DNA of 36,234 bases from assembly GCA_017458195.1 (NCBI GenBank), contig JAFTGI010000089.1, positions 1 through 36,234 of the forward strand. Reading direction: 5' to 3'. The first letter of the stretch is position 1. Every line of letters starts with the position of its first letter. The stretch comes from Prevotella sp. Its GTDB lineage: Bacteria > Bacteroidota > Bacteroidia > Bacteroidales > Bacteroidaceae. Positions 17,501 to 25,392 of this stretch are shown piece by piece. The position numbers were made by a program, and so were the translations under genes. The notes beneath the pieces were generated by a model. That model ran no database searches. It saw only the letters and a list, made by a program, of their open reading frames with translations, and was not told where the DNA came from.

Positions 17501-18965
17501 CATAGGTCGTGCCCTTCACGCCAGTGGCCACCACCACATTGTCAGGATAGCGCACAACGTCGTAAGTGATTTTGTCCTCCTCGATAGTGCCGCCGTGCAC
17601 GCTGCCTTGGGCCTCTGCCCAGCTGACGGTGGCCTGCAGGCTCTCCTGATCCACCTCGAAGCTTACCCATTCCACTGCGTTGGGAGCATCGTAGCCAATC
17701 CACTGCGTCAGCTTCCTAACGGGGCTGGTGCCCTCAGCGTTTTCAAGCACCACGCTGATGGTCGTCATGCCGCCCTCGACGGTGACCATCTCCTCCACGT
17801 CGGCACCGGCCTCGGCCGTGCCCGTCTTAACTGTCAGCCCGTCGGCCGCGATGGTATAGTCAACGCTACCCTGCAGGGGCTGGTCGTTGAAGGTGACGGT
17901 AGGTATGGTGAAGCGCACGGTGCCCGTCGTGCTGTTGCCATCAAAGTCAGCCGTCAGGTTCTCGGCAATCGAGGGTGCACCGCTCTTCTGGCCTGAAGCA
18001 GGCACGTAGAGGCAAGTGAGCTGCTCGTTGCCGGGCATGTCGCATATCTTGGTGGCGCTGCCGGTTGTGGCATCGACTTCATAGAAAGCCGACTGCTGGT
18101 TCTCGTCGACGGCACACCAGTAGATCTTACCGCTCTCACGGTCGAACGCAGCACTCTGATTGTAGGGGCCTGGCTTCATGCCCGTATAGCCCACCAGCGT
18201 AGGCTCGCCGCTCGTCTTGTCGATCTTACAGAGGTAGCCTCTCAGGCTGATACCATACATCTGGCCGCCGCCATCGATAGCGATACCCACATACACCGAG
18301 TCGGTGGCAGCCACCTGCGTCGGTATGGCGTTCTCGTAGTCTAACTCAGTGATCTGATAGCCTTTCATGTCGTTGGTATAGGTGCAGCCGTAGAACTTGC
18401 CCGTAGTGGGGTCGTAGTCGGCATCAAGGGCAATCATAGCGGCATTGCTGCTGCCGATGGAGCGCGACTTGGAGTCGCTGACCCACGTGTCGGTGTCATA
18501 GACTTTCACGTCGCCCCAGAGCAGGTTCCACGAGGCGTAGTAGGTGTAGTTGACCATATAGAGCTTGCCATCGGCAAAGGCACCTCCGCCATTGGCGCGC
18601 GTGATGCCAGTCTTCAGGGGTTCGAAGGGGATGTCGCTGACGGCCTGGAAACTATAGGCGCCGGTAGGCAGGTTTTGCGAGGAGATGACGTTGCCCCACA
18701 GCGTGGTGCCATCGGCCAACACCCTGAGCGGGCCCTGCTGCCGGACGTTGCGCTGCCGCAGCTGTCTGACCACCCGGAAGGCGGCCTGCTCGCGGTTGAT
18801 ATTGTCGTCCAGAAACGTCGATGGCCGGAGGGTGCGCAGACCTGGGGCCAGCTGCTGTTTCGGACTAAGGGGCTGAGGCCCTTCGCGCAGTTGGGCTTTG
18901 CCGTGTACTGGCTGCAGCAACATGAGCAGCAGGCCAAGTAGGAAGTGATAGTCTTTCTTCTTCAT
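14541..18965 (-). CDS. Giant secreted Fn3/choice-of-anchor-J protein
   Basis: 1474 residues with an N-terminal signal peptide (hydrophobic segment about 8-20, cut near GKAQ). Residues about 85-330 show propeller-like repeats (GGGAFADGKLYMV, TGKFYGCTY, GGGQMYGISLRG, SGKIYWCAV). Next come fibronectin type III-like modules, and jelly-roll modules of the choice-of-anchor-J type near 528-690 (YNETFEN), 890-1050 (LPFAESFAG) and 1185-1360. A CARDB-like segment (GATLTAPSKTVAGTNTSF) sits near 1065-1160. The tail (SVYSADGRLVKRQ...GVYIINGKKVIR) is a type IX sorting signal. Probably a cell-surface adhesin or glycan/protein-binding protein; no protease or glycosidase motif is seen. It is divergent from a TPR-AraC regulator that may control it. 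Confidence 0.8.
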   Translation of the reverse strand: MKKKDYHFLLGLLLMLLQPVHGKAQLREGPQPLSPKQQLAPGLRTLRPSTFLDDNINREQAAFRVVRQLRQRNVRQQGPLRVLADGTTLWGNVISSQNLPTGAYSFQAVSDIPFEPLKTGITRANGGGAFADGKLYMVNYTYYASWNLLWGDVKVYDTDTWVSDSKSRSIGSSNAAMIALDADYDPTTGKFYGCTYTNDMKGYQITELDYENAIPTQVAATDSVYVGIAIDGGGQMYGISLRGYLCKIDKTSGEPTLVGYTGMKPGPYNQSAAFDRESGKIYWCAVDENQQSAFYEVDATTGSATKICDMPGNEQLTCLYVPASGQKSGAPSIAENLTADFDGNSTTGTVRFTIPTVTFNDQPLQGSVDYTIAADGLTVKTGTAEAGADVEEMVTVEGGMTTISVVLENAEGTSPVRKLTQWIGYDAPNAVEWVSFEVDQESLQATVSWAEAQGSVHGGTIEEDKITYDVVRYPDNVVVATGVKGTTYVDNIPFEGMKPYRYGVIAFHNGVKGGETVSEAVAVGQAIEPPYNETFENRDGYDLFTIVDANGDGRSFRYFEGNTYKCVQSPDSWRAASDDYMLLPPVHLKADRTYKLFFRSRCYSGYDNKETMEVLIGQGDDYTTFSTLMPQFDLPYNTPEFLILPYEKVFRVDAEGNYRIAFHDVSEYDNDRFELHQISITEEALNSAPDAVADLKAVADDHGQLEATISFTTPTKSIDGAALAAIEKVEVYRGETLVSTLSEVAPGVKQEVVDSHADDGFNTYTVKAYNESGAGLSASVKVFVGTDQPLPPTNARLADDNDKPKATWDAPAGGVNGGYVSVDALTYNIYTADNNGYAVPYKENITGTTFTADTTFAEPGLLIYAVAAANEKGISTMASTNTIVVGPAYELPFAESFAGSKLNTFWWYEKINSETGLGDGSADEDGGDLLWLSQNPNAWGVWGTGKLAMAGTTNPHLLFYCYNVAGSNTKVTVIATKPSNEQVTLHTIDMAQKTASGWVLNDVDLSPVKNERYIVLNFRFEGADTQNATAIDNVRVYDKLEYDLGATLTAPSKTVAGTNTSFAVNVTNWGVKRVNSYRVDLYDGNQLVASADGSGISSLKSQTVTLHYQPAITNDSEKLDMHAEVVLDEDMDLSNNRTEVSVVEVMQPEMDPVENVMASTAGDGCVVVSWTAPKNEIKATTDDIENYEPWTVNNFGEWTSVENDGATHYALSGVTIRNNRPTTAFEVFGLQASGADISDPSYAFLAPHSGDRTIIALGGADGYYPDADKQHDDDWLISPELSGRAQTVSFFLKTMSSWKKEKVEILYSTATTDFSDFQSLALYEDLFTERQWTEYNVELPEGARYFAVRKLSFDATGIMLDDFTFEHAPFVLTGYNIYRDGQLIGQVGTDELSFTDTEAAADGVYAITAVYTVGESMAVFVTSVTTGIDITVSATQDRGASVYSADGRLVKRQATGLGGLQRGVYIINGKKVIR

Positions 18966-19014
18966 AAAAGTTGTAATTAGTTAATAAAAAGGTCAGTGAA
19001 TTAAGTCTTTATAA

Positions 19015-19057
19015 TTTGGTTTTTTGAATTATTATTTTTAATTTTGCCACAAAATTA
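19015..19057. promoter_or_regulatory. Divergent promoter region with symmetric -7 boxes
   Basis: On the plus strand TTTG at 19015-19018 and TAATTTTG at 19039-19046 (20-nt spacer) form a complete promoter for the TPR-AraC gene. The minus strand has TAATTTTG at 19057-19050, so both boxes form the perfect palindrome TAATTTTGCCACAAAATTA. The minus-strand box has no clear TTTG partner. The two start sites would lie inside each other's boxes. The 98-bp gap holds nothing else that I recognise. Confidence 0.7.
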
Positions 19058-19063
19058 GCAAAA

Positions 19064-20716
19064 ATGAACAAAACTCATAAAAAAATGCCTGCCATTCTTG
19101 TTCCCATTCTTGAACGGGAACAAAAAACAGCATTTTTTGCCCATTTCATCGTCATTTTCATCTTTTCGCACATCTTACCCGTTGCTGCCAGCGACGACAA
19201 CGCTGAGTTTGCCAGCTACTATGAAGAATATAAGAATGTGCCGTCAGAAAAACTTTTCGAGATAGCAGCACAGTTGGGACTGACCGACAACCTCGACCGC
19301 GCCTCAGCATGCTACCACATCATTTCGAGCCGCTATGACGACCGCATGGACAGCGCCGACAAGCAGCTGTGTACCTACTCTCTGAACCGCGAGGGCGTCA
19401 TCGCCTTCATTCGCTCCGACTACACCAAGGCCTATCAACTGTTCTCCCGCGCCATCACTCAGGCCGACGACTCTTGCCGCCACGAGTGTCTGAACAACCT
19501 GGCCGTCATCTACAGCATCTTCAAGGACTACGACAAAGCCCGCAAATATCTGGAGGAGTCGTTCGACCTGAGCCTCAAGATGAGAGCCTGGTACAACCTG
19601 CTGACGGCCTTGCACAATCTCATATACATTGACTTTGCCACCGAGAAATACGGTGCATCGGCCGAGCGCATTGAAGCGTTTCGGCAGACTGACATGCCGC
19701 ACGACAACGACTATCACTATGCCGTCCACCTCTGCAACGGCGCGATGCTGATGGCCGACAGCCGCTATGCGGAATCTATCGCTGAACTTAACGCCGCCCT
19801 CGAGAAGACCGACAGCCTGCTGCAGGCTGACCGTCTGAAGGCCGACCTCTACCAGTATATTGCCCAAGCATGTTTCCTCATGGGCAGCGAGCAGCAGGGA
19901 CTGGACTGGCTCGACCTGTGCGAGCAGCACGCCCGCCAATACGACCTCTACGACGTCATCCGCGACGTCTACTGGCAGCGGGCACGCCACTACGAGACAA
20001 CGGGCAACAGGAGCCTGGCAAAAGAGGCACGCTATAAGTACATGGAGATAAAAGACTCGCTCTTCAACGCCAGCGAATATGGGAAGATAAAGGATATGCT
20101 GCTCTACAACGAGATGGAGAAGCACGAGCGCCAAATGATACGCTACGACGTGGAGCGCAAGATGCGCACTACCGTCATTGCCATCATCGGCATCGCCTTG
20201 CTGCTCACGCTGGCCCTGCTGGCGTGGACCATCGTCCTGAACCGCCGGCTCAGCAAGCGCAACAAGGACTTGTATAAAAAGAATGTGGAGTATCTCAATG
20301 CCACCGAAAACGAAAGAATCCAGAGAAACACTATCAAGGGATACCGCAGCAACCTGAGCGAAGAGCGGCGATCGCAGCTCGTGGAGCGCATCCAGGCCGT
20401 GCTCGACGATGTGGATATCATCAGTGCAGCTGACTTCAACCTCGACCGCCTGTCGGCCCTGACCGACTCGAATGTCAAATATGTGTCGCAGGTGCTCAAC
20501 GAGACAATGGGCAAGTCGTTTACAACGCTGCTCAACGAGCATCGCATCAATGAAGTATGCAAACGCCTTGCCGACCATGAGCACTACGGCCAACTGTCTA
20601 TCGAGGCCATTGCCGAGAGCATGGGGTTCCGCTCGCGCAGCCATTTTGCCGACAATTTCCGCACCGTGACCGGGCTGACTCCTTCGCAATACCGCCGCCT
20701 GGCACGACAGAATTAG
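19064..20716 (+). CDS. Membrane-tethered TPR-AraC transcription regulator
   Basis: 550 residues. A hydrophobic N-terminal signal (about 25-42) is followed by a periplasmic region of TPR-like helical pairs (about 50-335), a membrane helix TTVIAIIGIALLLTLALLAW at about 370-390, a short coiled coil, and a cytosolic AraC-type double helix-turn-helix at about 455-548 (FNLDRLSALTDSNVKYVSQV ... IAESMGFRSRSHFADNFR). The build implies that a periplasmic signal changes DNA binding across the membrane. The gene is divergent from the giant secreted protein, its likely target. The predicted transcription start leaves a leader of only about 10 nt; an ATG at 19085 is an alternative start. The signal is unknown. 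Confidence 0.85.
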   Translation: MNKTHKKMPAILVPILEREQKTAFFAHFIVIFIFSHILPVAASDDNAEFASYYEEYKNVPSEKLFEIAAQLGLTDNLDRASACYHIISSRYDDRMDSADKQLCTYSLNREGVIAFIRSDYTKAYQLFSRAITQADDSCRHECLNNLAVIYSIFKDYDKARKYLEESFDLSLKMRAWYNLLTALHNLIYIDFATEKYGASAERIEAFRQTDMPHDNDYHYAVHLCNGAMLMADSRYAESIAELNAALEKTDSLLQADRLKADLYQYIAQACFLMGSEQQGLDWLDLCEQHARQYDLYDVIRDVYWQRARHYETTGNRSLAKEARYKYMEIKDSLFNASEYGKIKDMLLYNEMEKHERQMIRYDVERKMRTTVIAIIGIALLLTLALLAWTIVLNRRLSKRNKDLYKKNVEYLNATENERIQRNTIKGYRSNLSEERRSQLVERIQAVLDDVDIISAADFNLDRLSALTDSNVKYVSQVLNETMGKSFTTLLNEHRINEVCKRLADHEHYGQLSIEAIAESMGFRSRSHFADNFRTVTGLTPSQYRRLARQN

Positions 20717-20781
20717 ACATGCTGCCATGGCAGATCCCAGCCTGACCCACCGGCGACCTTGTCGTTTTTCTTACGAAATAA

Positions 20782-20813
20782 TTTGGCCGTCTCGCAAAAA
20801 GTCAGAACTTTTG
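20782..20813 (+). promoter_or_regulatory. Copied, slightly degraded symporter promoter
   Basis: TTTG at 20782-20785 and AACTTTTG at 20806-20813, 20-nt spacer. It aligns with the symporter promoter at 24082-24113 (both read ATTTGGCC(A/G)TCTCG, then AAAAGTC, then TTTTGCA(C/T)GCA). The first T of the -7 box has become A. Confidence 0.7.
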
Positions 20814-20848
20814 CACGCATAACAACAAACAGAACCTTACATCAACTT

Positions 20849-21534
20849 ATGAAACACTTCGGACTGCTGCCACGCATCATCGTGGCCATCGCGCTCGGTA
20901 TCCTGCTGCACCAGTTCTATCCCGGCGTTCAGATTGTCGGCAACAAGAAGACGTTCGACATGATGCGCGGCTTCTACCAGATAGAAAAAGGGATCAGTCT
21001 GAATAACCGGTTGATAATTATCGGTCCTTCCATATCGGTGAGATGGTTCTTCTCAAGTCAAGAAACGGTCCTTCTCGAAAGTAATATAGGGGTATATTAC
21101 CTTCGAAAAGCACCACTTTGTAATCCAAGTGACGTTTATTTGCCTGTAAAGAACCGCAGCTTCTGCAACCAGTTTTTCGGACTGAGCCAGAAAAAGGCAT
21201 TCTGGAAGTGAAAAACGGCGATTCCATCGCGCTGGGCGCCCTGAAGCTCGACTTCGTGCTGACCCCCATGGCCCACTGGCCTGAGACGATGATGACGCTC
21301 TGCGGCCGCGTGCTTTTCTCGGGCGACGCCTTCGGATGCTTCGGTGCACTCAACGGCGCCTGGGTCGACGAGCAGATGAACTGCGACGACTACTGGCTGG
21401 AGATGGTGCGCTACTATTCGAACATCGTCGGCAAGTACGGCACGCCCGTCGAGATCCGCCAGGCACTGACGCCCGAGACATTCGCTCAGTGCGAGGCACT
21501 CGGCCGTGCCCTGGCCGAGCGTCTCACCCTGTAG
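20849..21534 (+). pseudogene. Chimeric broken gene: symporter start plus flavodiiron fragments
   Basis: The ATG at 20849 opens MKHFGLLPRIIVAIALGILL, matching the symporter start (MKNFGLLPRIIIAIVLGILL) at about 87% DNA identity over 60 bp. At CCTGCTG the sequence changes, in frame, to flavodiiron codons 91-117 (QFYPGVQIVGNKKTF...), about 97% identical. A 197-bp element follows at 20992-21188, then flavodiiron codons 117-200 (about 95% identical). A jump at GGCACGCCCGT leads to the last ~24 codons, ending at TAG 21534. Without the element and one target repeat the frame is open for 159 codons. The product would lack iron ligands His77, Glu79 and Asp81 and the whole flavodoxin domain, so it would not be a working flavodiiron protein. 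Confidence 0.9.
20992..21188. mobile_element. 197-bp MITE-like element with 9-bp target duplication
   Basis: Flanked by the direct repeat AGAAAAAGG (20983-20991 and 21189-21197), which occurs only once in the parent flavodiiron gene. Its ends are inverted repeats: CAGTCTGAATAACCGGTTG at the left and, read inward from the right, CAGTCCGAAAAACTGGTTG (16 of 19 identical). No transposase frame fits inside. A 40-bp palindrome at 21071-21110 (18-bp arms, 16 matching, loop GGGG) marks the middle. It was probably moved by a transposase encoded elsewhere. Confidence 0.85.
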
Positions 21535-23999
21535 CTTCCACCGCTTCGGGTGTCGAGATCGTATTCATAGACCTGCTGCAACTGCGGCAGGTCTGTTTTT
21601 TTCAGTTCAGGCGAGCGTAGGGGCTGAGCCACGTCGGCCGACTGCATGAACGCATTCGGGCAGTCGCCCTGAGCCGGGCGCAGTCCCTTGCCCTCCAGCG
21701 GCACGTAGGAGCGCAGGCGGACGGTGCCGCCTTGATGGCTGACGATGACGGCCTCCTTCAGGCAAGCATCGTCCCAGCTGAGGCTGACCTCGAAAGCGCC
21801 GCGGGCCCTCAGGCCGCTGACCGACCCCTCCTTCCAGCTCCCGGGCAGAGCAGGCAGCAAGTGGAGTGCACCGTCGTGGCTCTGCACGAGCATCTCGGCC
21901 ACGCCGGCCGTCATGCCGAAGTTGCCGTCAATCTGGAAGGGCGGGTGCGCATCGAACAGGTTCGGATAGGTGCGCCCGTCGGGATAATCATCCTTGACCT
22001 TGTCGCTGGGCAGCAGGTGGAGCATGTTCGAGATGATGCGGAAGGCATGGTCGCCGTCGAGCATGCGTGCCCAGAAGTTGATCTTCCAGCCGAGGCTCCA
22101 GCCGGTGGCCATGTCGCCGCGCTGGCGCAGTGTGGTGGCCGCGGCCGCAAAGAGCTCGGGATGCCGGCGCGGCGAAATCTGGTTGGAGGGATAAAGACCG
22201 TAGAGGTGCGAGATGTGGCGGTGCTCATCCGTCGGGTCGTCGGCATCGATGAGCCACTCCTGCAGCTGGCCGTGGCGGCCTATCTGCATCGGCGGCAGCT
22301 GGGCGATGGTTTGTTCCAGGCGCTGTGCATAGGCCGCATCGTCGATCTGGAGCACCTGCATGGCCCGCCGCACGTTCGACAGCACGTCGAACACGATCTG
22401 GTTGTCCATCGTCGAACCGGCCGTCACGGTGGTGCCCTTGCCCTGCGGCCCATGCTCGGGCGAGACGGTGGGCACGGTCATGAGCCAGCCGTTGCGCGGG
22501 TCGCGCTGCAGGAAGTCGAGCAGGAAGTCGGCGGCGCCGCGCATGATGCCGAAGTTCTCGCGGAGGAAGTCGCGGTCGCCGGTGAACAGGTAGTGCTGCC
22601 AGATATGGGTGGTCAGCCATGCGCCGCCTGTGGGGAAGATGCCCCAGGTGGTGCCGTCGACAGGCCCGCTGACACGCCATAGGTCGGTGTTGTGATGAGC
22701 CACCCATCCGCCGCAGCCGTAAAGCGTGCGGGCCGTGGTGGCGCCCGTCACGGTCAGGTCGCGGAGCATGTCAAAGAGGGGCATCTGCGTCTCGCCAAGG
22801 TTGCAGACGTCGGCCGGCCAGTAGTTCATCTCGGTGTTGATGTTGATGGTATATTTAGAATCCCTTGGCGCCTTCATCTTGTCGTTCCAGACGCCCTGCA
22901 GGTTGGCGGGCTGTCCTCCGGGCTGCGAGCTGGAGATGAGCAGGTAGCGCCCGAACTGGAACATCAGTGCCACGAGGTCGAGGTCGGGCTCGCCGCTCTC
23001 GCAGCCCCGTGCGAAGTCGGCCAGCCGGCGGTCGGTATCCTGGAGCGAGGCGTCGGTGCGGGGCAGTGTCAGACTGACGCGCGCAAACTGTTCGCCGTAG
23101 TTTTTCAGATGGCGCTTGAGCAACTTGTCGAACGACATGCGGCGCACGCTGCCCAGTACGGTATTGTTCTTATGGACGGGGTCGCCGCTGACGTCATTGT
23201 AGCTGACGTAGTTGGTGGCAGCGACGATGTAGAGCGTGGCCGTCGTGGCGCCGACGACCCGCAGCGACTCACCGTCGAGCCGCACCTCGCCGTCGGTCTT
23301 CACCTCCACGCGGACATCGGCCGTCAGGGCACCCTCGACGCCCTCCTGCTCATCATTCTTCACCTTCGCGCTGAGCTGATAAATCGAGGCATTACCCCCA
23401 TGGACGGCCAGAGGAACGACCTTCTCAGCCAGCTCGCTCGCATAGCCCAACTGAAACGACAGGGCGCCCCGGCGGCTGGCCTTGAGCCTGAGGGCGACGA
23501 CGTTGTCGGCCTGCGAGGCCACCACCTGGCGCTCATAGCGGACGCCGTCGCAGTCGTAGGTGGTCGAGGCCACGGCCGTGTTCAGGTCGAGCACCCGCCT
23601 GTAGTTGGTCACGTCGCGATGGCCCAAGTGCAGCTTCACGCTGCCTAAGGGCAGGTAGCGCATGCCATAGGGCTGTCGCATGAAATGCTTCTCCAGCAGG
23701 TCGTAGGCCTCGCGCTCGCGGTCAGCGAAGATGAGTCGCCTGACCTCGTCGAGATGCTGCAACGCCTCGGTGCTGTTGTTGTTGTAGGGGCCTCCGCTCC
23801 AGAAGGTCTCCTCGTTGAGCTGGATTTCCTCCGTGTCGGTGCCGCCATAGACCATGGCGCCCATGTGACTGTTGCCGACGGGCATGGCCTCGAGCCAGTG
23901 GCTGGCCGGGCGGCTGTAGCTGAGCTGAAGCTCCTGTGCGGCAGTCATCGTCAGCGTCATGGCTGCCAGACAGATCATCATTAGAATCCTTTTTTTCAT
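21486..23999 (-). CDS. GH95 alpha-L-fucosidase, secreted
   Basis: 837 residues from the ATG at 23999, which starts a signal peptide ([20 protein letters not shown], cut near AAQ); an in-frame start at 24077 adds a non-homologous stretch and lies upstream of the promoter. The inverting GH95 fold is clear: N-terminal beta domain (about 25-280) with [17 protein letters not shown] and [16 protein letters not shown], an alpha/alpha barrel (about 300-700), and a C-terminal beta domain. Catalytic acid Glu515 (SPEHG) and base Asp691 (FQIDGNFG) correspond to Glu566 and Asp766 of Bifidobacterium AfcA. It should release alpha-1,2-fucose or a related L-galactose residue. The last ~12 residues ([12 protein letters not shown]) are read antisense from the chimera's tail, so the original C-terminus was probably replaced. 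Confidence 0.93.
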   Translation of the reverse strand: MKKRILMMICLAAMTLTMTAAQELQLSYSRPASHWLEAMPVGNSHMGAMVYGGTDTEEIQLNEETFWSGGPYNNNSTEALQHLDEVRRLIFADREREAYDLLEKHFMRQPYGMRYLPLGSVKLHLGHRDVTNYRRVLDLNTAVASTTYDCDGVRYERQVVASQADNVVALRLKASRRGALSFQLGYASELAEKVVPLAVHGGNASIYQLSAKVKNDEQEGVEGALTADVRVEVKTDGEVRLDGESLRVVGATTATLYIVAATNYVSYNDVSGDPVHKNNTVLGSVRRMSFDKLLKRHLKNYGEQFARVSLTLPRTDASLQDTDRRLADFARGCESGEPDLDLVALMFQFGRYLLISSSQPGGQPANLQGVWNDKMKAPRDSKYTININTEMNYWPADVCNLGETQMPLFDMLRDLTVTGATTARTLYGCGGWVAHHNTDLWRVSGPVDGTTWGIFPTGGAWLTTHIWQHYLFTGDRDFLRENFGIMRGAADFLLDFLQRDPRNGWLMTVPTVSPEHGPQGKGTTVTAGSTMDNQIVFDVLSNVRRAMQVLQIDDAAYAQRLEQTIAQLPPMQIGRHGQLQEWLIDADDPTDEHRHISHLYGLYPSNQISPRRHPELFAAAATTLRQRGDMATGWSLGWKINFWARMLDGDHAFRIISNMLHLLPSDKVKDDYPDGRTYPNLFDAHPPFQIDGNFGMTAGVAEMLVQSHDGALHLLPALPGSWKEGSVSGLRARGAFEVSLSWDDACLKEAVIVSHQGGTVRLRSYVPLEGKGLRPAQGDCPNAFMQSADVAQPLRSPELKKTDLPQLQQVYEYDLDTRSGGSYRVRRSARARPSASH

Positions 24000-24021
24000 G
24001 CTTTTATTATATATTTGTTTG

Positions 24022-24052
24022 CAAAGGTATAATAATTTCCTTACATGACAAA
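24022..24052 (-). promoter_or_regulatory. Promoter of the GH95 gene
   Basis: Minus-strand TTTG at 24052-24049 and TACCTTTG at 24029-24022, with a 19-nt spacer, 22 bp before the ATG at 23999. This decides the start codon. Confidence 0.8.
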
Positions 24053-24081
24053 ATGACGGGCAAAGAAAAAGAAGCAAAAAA

Positions 24082-24113
24082 TTTGGCCATCTCGGGAAAA
24101 GTCGTTATTTTTG
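24082..24113 (+). promoter_or_regulatory. Promoter of the symporter gene
   Basis: TTTG at 24082-24085, 20-nt spacer, TATTTTTG at 24106-24113. The predicted start lies only a few bases before the ATG at 24122, so the leader is very short or absent. A copy of this promoter precedes the chimera at 20782. Confidence 0.85.
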
Positions 24114-24121
24114 CATGCAGT

Positions 24122-25315
24122 ATGAAAAACTTCGGACTTCTGCCGCGCATTATCATTGCCATCGTGCTCGGCATCCTGCTGGCTCACGTGCTGCCCATGG
24201 GCGGCGTTCGCCTGTTTATCACGTTCAATGCCATCTTCGGCCAGCTCCTGGGATTCCTCATCCCGCTGATCATCATCGGGCTCGTGACGCCAGCCATCGG
24301 CGACATCGGCAACCGCGCCGGACGGCTGCTGCTGGCCACGGTCGCCGTGGCCTACCTGGACACGGTGGTGAGCGGACTGCTGGCCTACGGCACGGGCTCC
24401 CTGCTCTTTCCCCGCATGGTGGCGTCGGTGCAGACCGTGGCGGGCGTCACGGAGCAGGCCGAGGCCATCGCCCCCTACTTCACGATCAAGATTCCGGCGC
24501 TGGTCGACGTGATGTCGGCGCTGGTGCTGTCGTTCATGCTCGGCCTCTGCATCGCCCACGGGTCGCTGCCGACGCTCAGGCGCTGCGCCTCGGAGTTCCG
24601 CGACGTCGTGACGAAGGTCATAGCCAAGCTCATCATCCCGCTGCTGCCGCTCTACATCTTCGGCATCTTCCTCGACATGACCGTCTCGGGCCAGACGCTG
24701 CGCATCGTCACCGTCTTTGCCCAGGTCATCCTGGTCATCTTCGCCCTCCACCTCTTTATTTTGCTCTATCAGTTCTGCTTCGCAGGATTCCTGGCCAAGA
24801 GGAATCCGCTGAAACAGCTCTGGCGGATGCTGCCCGCCTACATGACCGCCCTGGGCACGTCGTCGTCGGCAGCCACCATCCCCGTGACGCTACGCCAGAC
24901 CATCAGCAACGGCGTCGACGAGGACATCGCCGGATTCACCGTGCCCCTGTGCGCCACCATCCACATGTCGGGCTCGGCCATGAAGATCACGGCCTGCGCA
25001 CTGACCATCTGCATGCTCGAGGGCATCACCTACGACTCGGGGATGTTCATCCACTTCGTCCTGATGCTCGGCGTCGTCATGGTGGCCGCGCCCGGCGTGC
25101 CCGGCGGCGCCATCATGGCTGCCCTGGCCCCGCTGGGCAGCATCCTGGGCTTCACGGCCGACCAGCAGGCGCTCATGATAGCCCTCTACATCGCCATGGA
25201 CTCGTTCGGCACGGCCTGCAACGTCACCGGCGACGGGGCCATCGCCATCGTCGTCGACCGGCTGTTCAACCGCCGGAAATCGCCCGCCGCAAGCGGAAAA
25301 ATGTATCAGAAATAA
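24122..25315 (+). CDS. Dicarboxylate/amino acid:cation symporter
   Basis: 397 residues, inner membrane, of the DAACS (glutamate/aspartate/dicarboxylate carrier) fold that takes up anionic substrates with Na+ or H+. The re-entrant loop HP1 is seen in GTSSSAATIPVT and the substrate helix TM7 in PLCATIHMSGSAM (family consensus PxGATINMDGTA, so two consensus residues differ). HP2 is GVPGGAI, and TM8 is DSFGTACNVTGDGA in place of the usual D..RT..NVxGD. The missing TM8 arginine suggests a substrate other than glutamate or aspartate, for example serine/threonine-type; this is inference. The ATG at 24122 follows its promoter. It is divergent from GH95, and a terminator follows. Confidence 0.9.
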   Translation: MKNFGLLPRIIIAIVLGILLAHVLPMGGVRLFITFNAIFGQLLGFLIPLIIIGLVTPAIGDIGNRAGRLLLATVAVAYLDTVVSGLLAYGTGSLLFPRMVASVQTVAGVTEQAEAIAPYFTIKIPALVDVMSALVLSFMLGLCIAHGSLPTLRRCASEFRDVVTKVIAKLIIPLLPLYIFGIFLDMTVSGQTLRIVTVFAQVILVIFALHLFILLYQFCFAGFLAKRNPLKQLWRMLPAYMTALGTSSSAATIPVTLRQTISNGVDEDIAGFTVPLCATIHMSGSAMKITACALTICMLEGITYDSGMFIHFVLMLGVVMVAAPGVPGGAIMAALAPLGSILGFTADQQALMIALYIAMDSFGTACNVTGDGAIAIVVDRLFNRRKSPAASGKMYQK

Positions 25316-25322
25316 AAAAAAC

Positions 25323-25356
25323 AGGAGAAACGCGCGCGCGTTTCTCCTATTTTTTG
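25323..25356 (+). terminator. Terminator of the symporter gene
   Basis: AGGAGAAACGCGCG pairs with CGCGTTTCTCCT and is followed by a T run. The stem includes an alternating CG stretch. The T tail runs directly into the next -7 box at 25357. Confidence 0.9.
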
Positions 25357-25364
25357 TAACTTTG
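25357..25364 (+). promoter_or_regulatory. Promoter -7 box of the 215-residue protein gene
   Basis: TAACTTTG 29 bp before the ATG at 25393. The place of the -33 box is taken by the CG-rich terminator stem, so the promoter is either extended or weak. Confidence 0.6.
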
Positions 25365-25392
25365 CAGACAATTAATAAAGCGCTACACTCCT

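Noticed and set aside
20759..21211. Intact 150-residue novel gene at the chimera
   Set aside because: The first 30 codons lie in the copied promoter region and the end runs through the inserted element; it is not a conserved product.
21208..21534. Separate 108-residue gene
   Set aside because: It is the back part of the chimera, in frame with its front once the element is removed; it has no promoter and lacks the iron and FMN sites.
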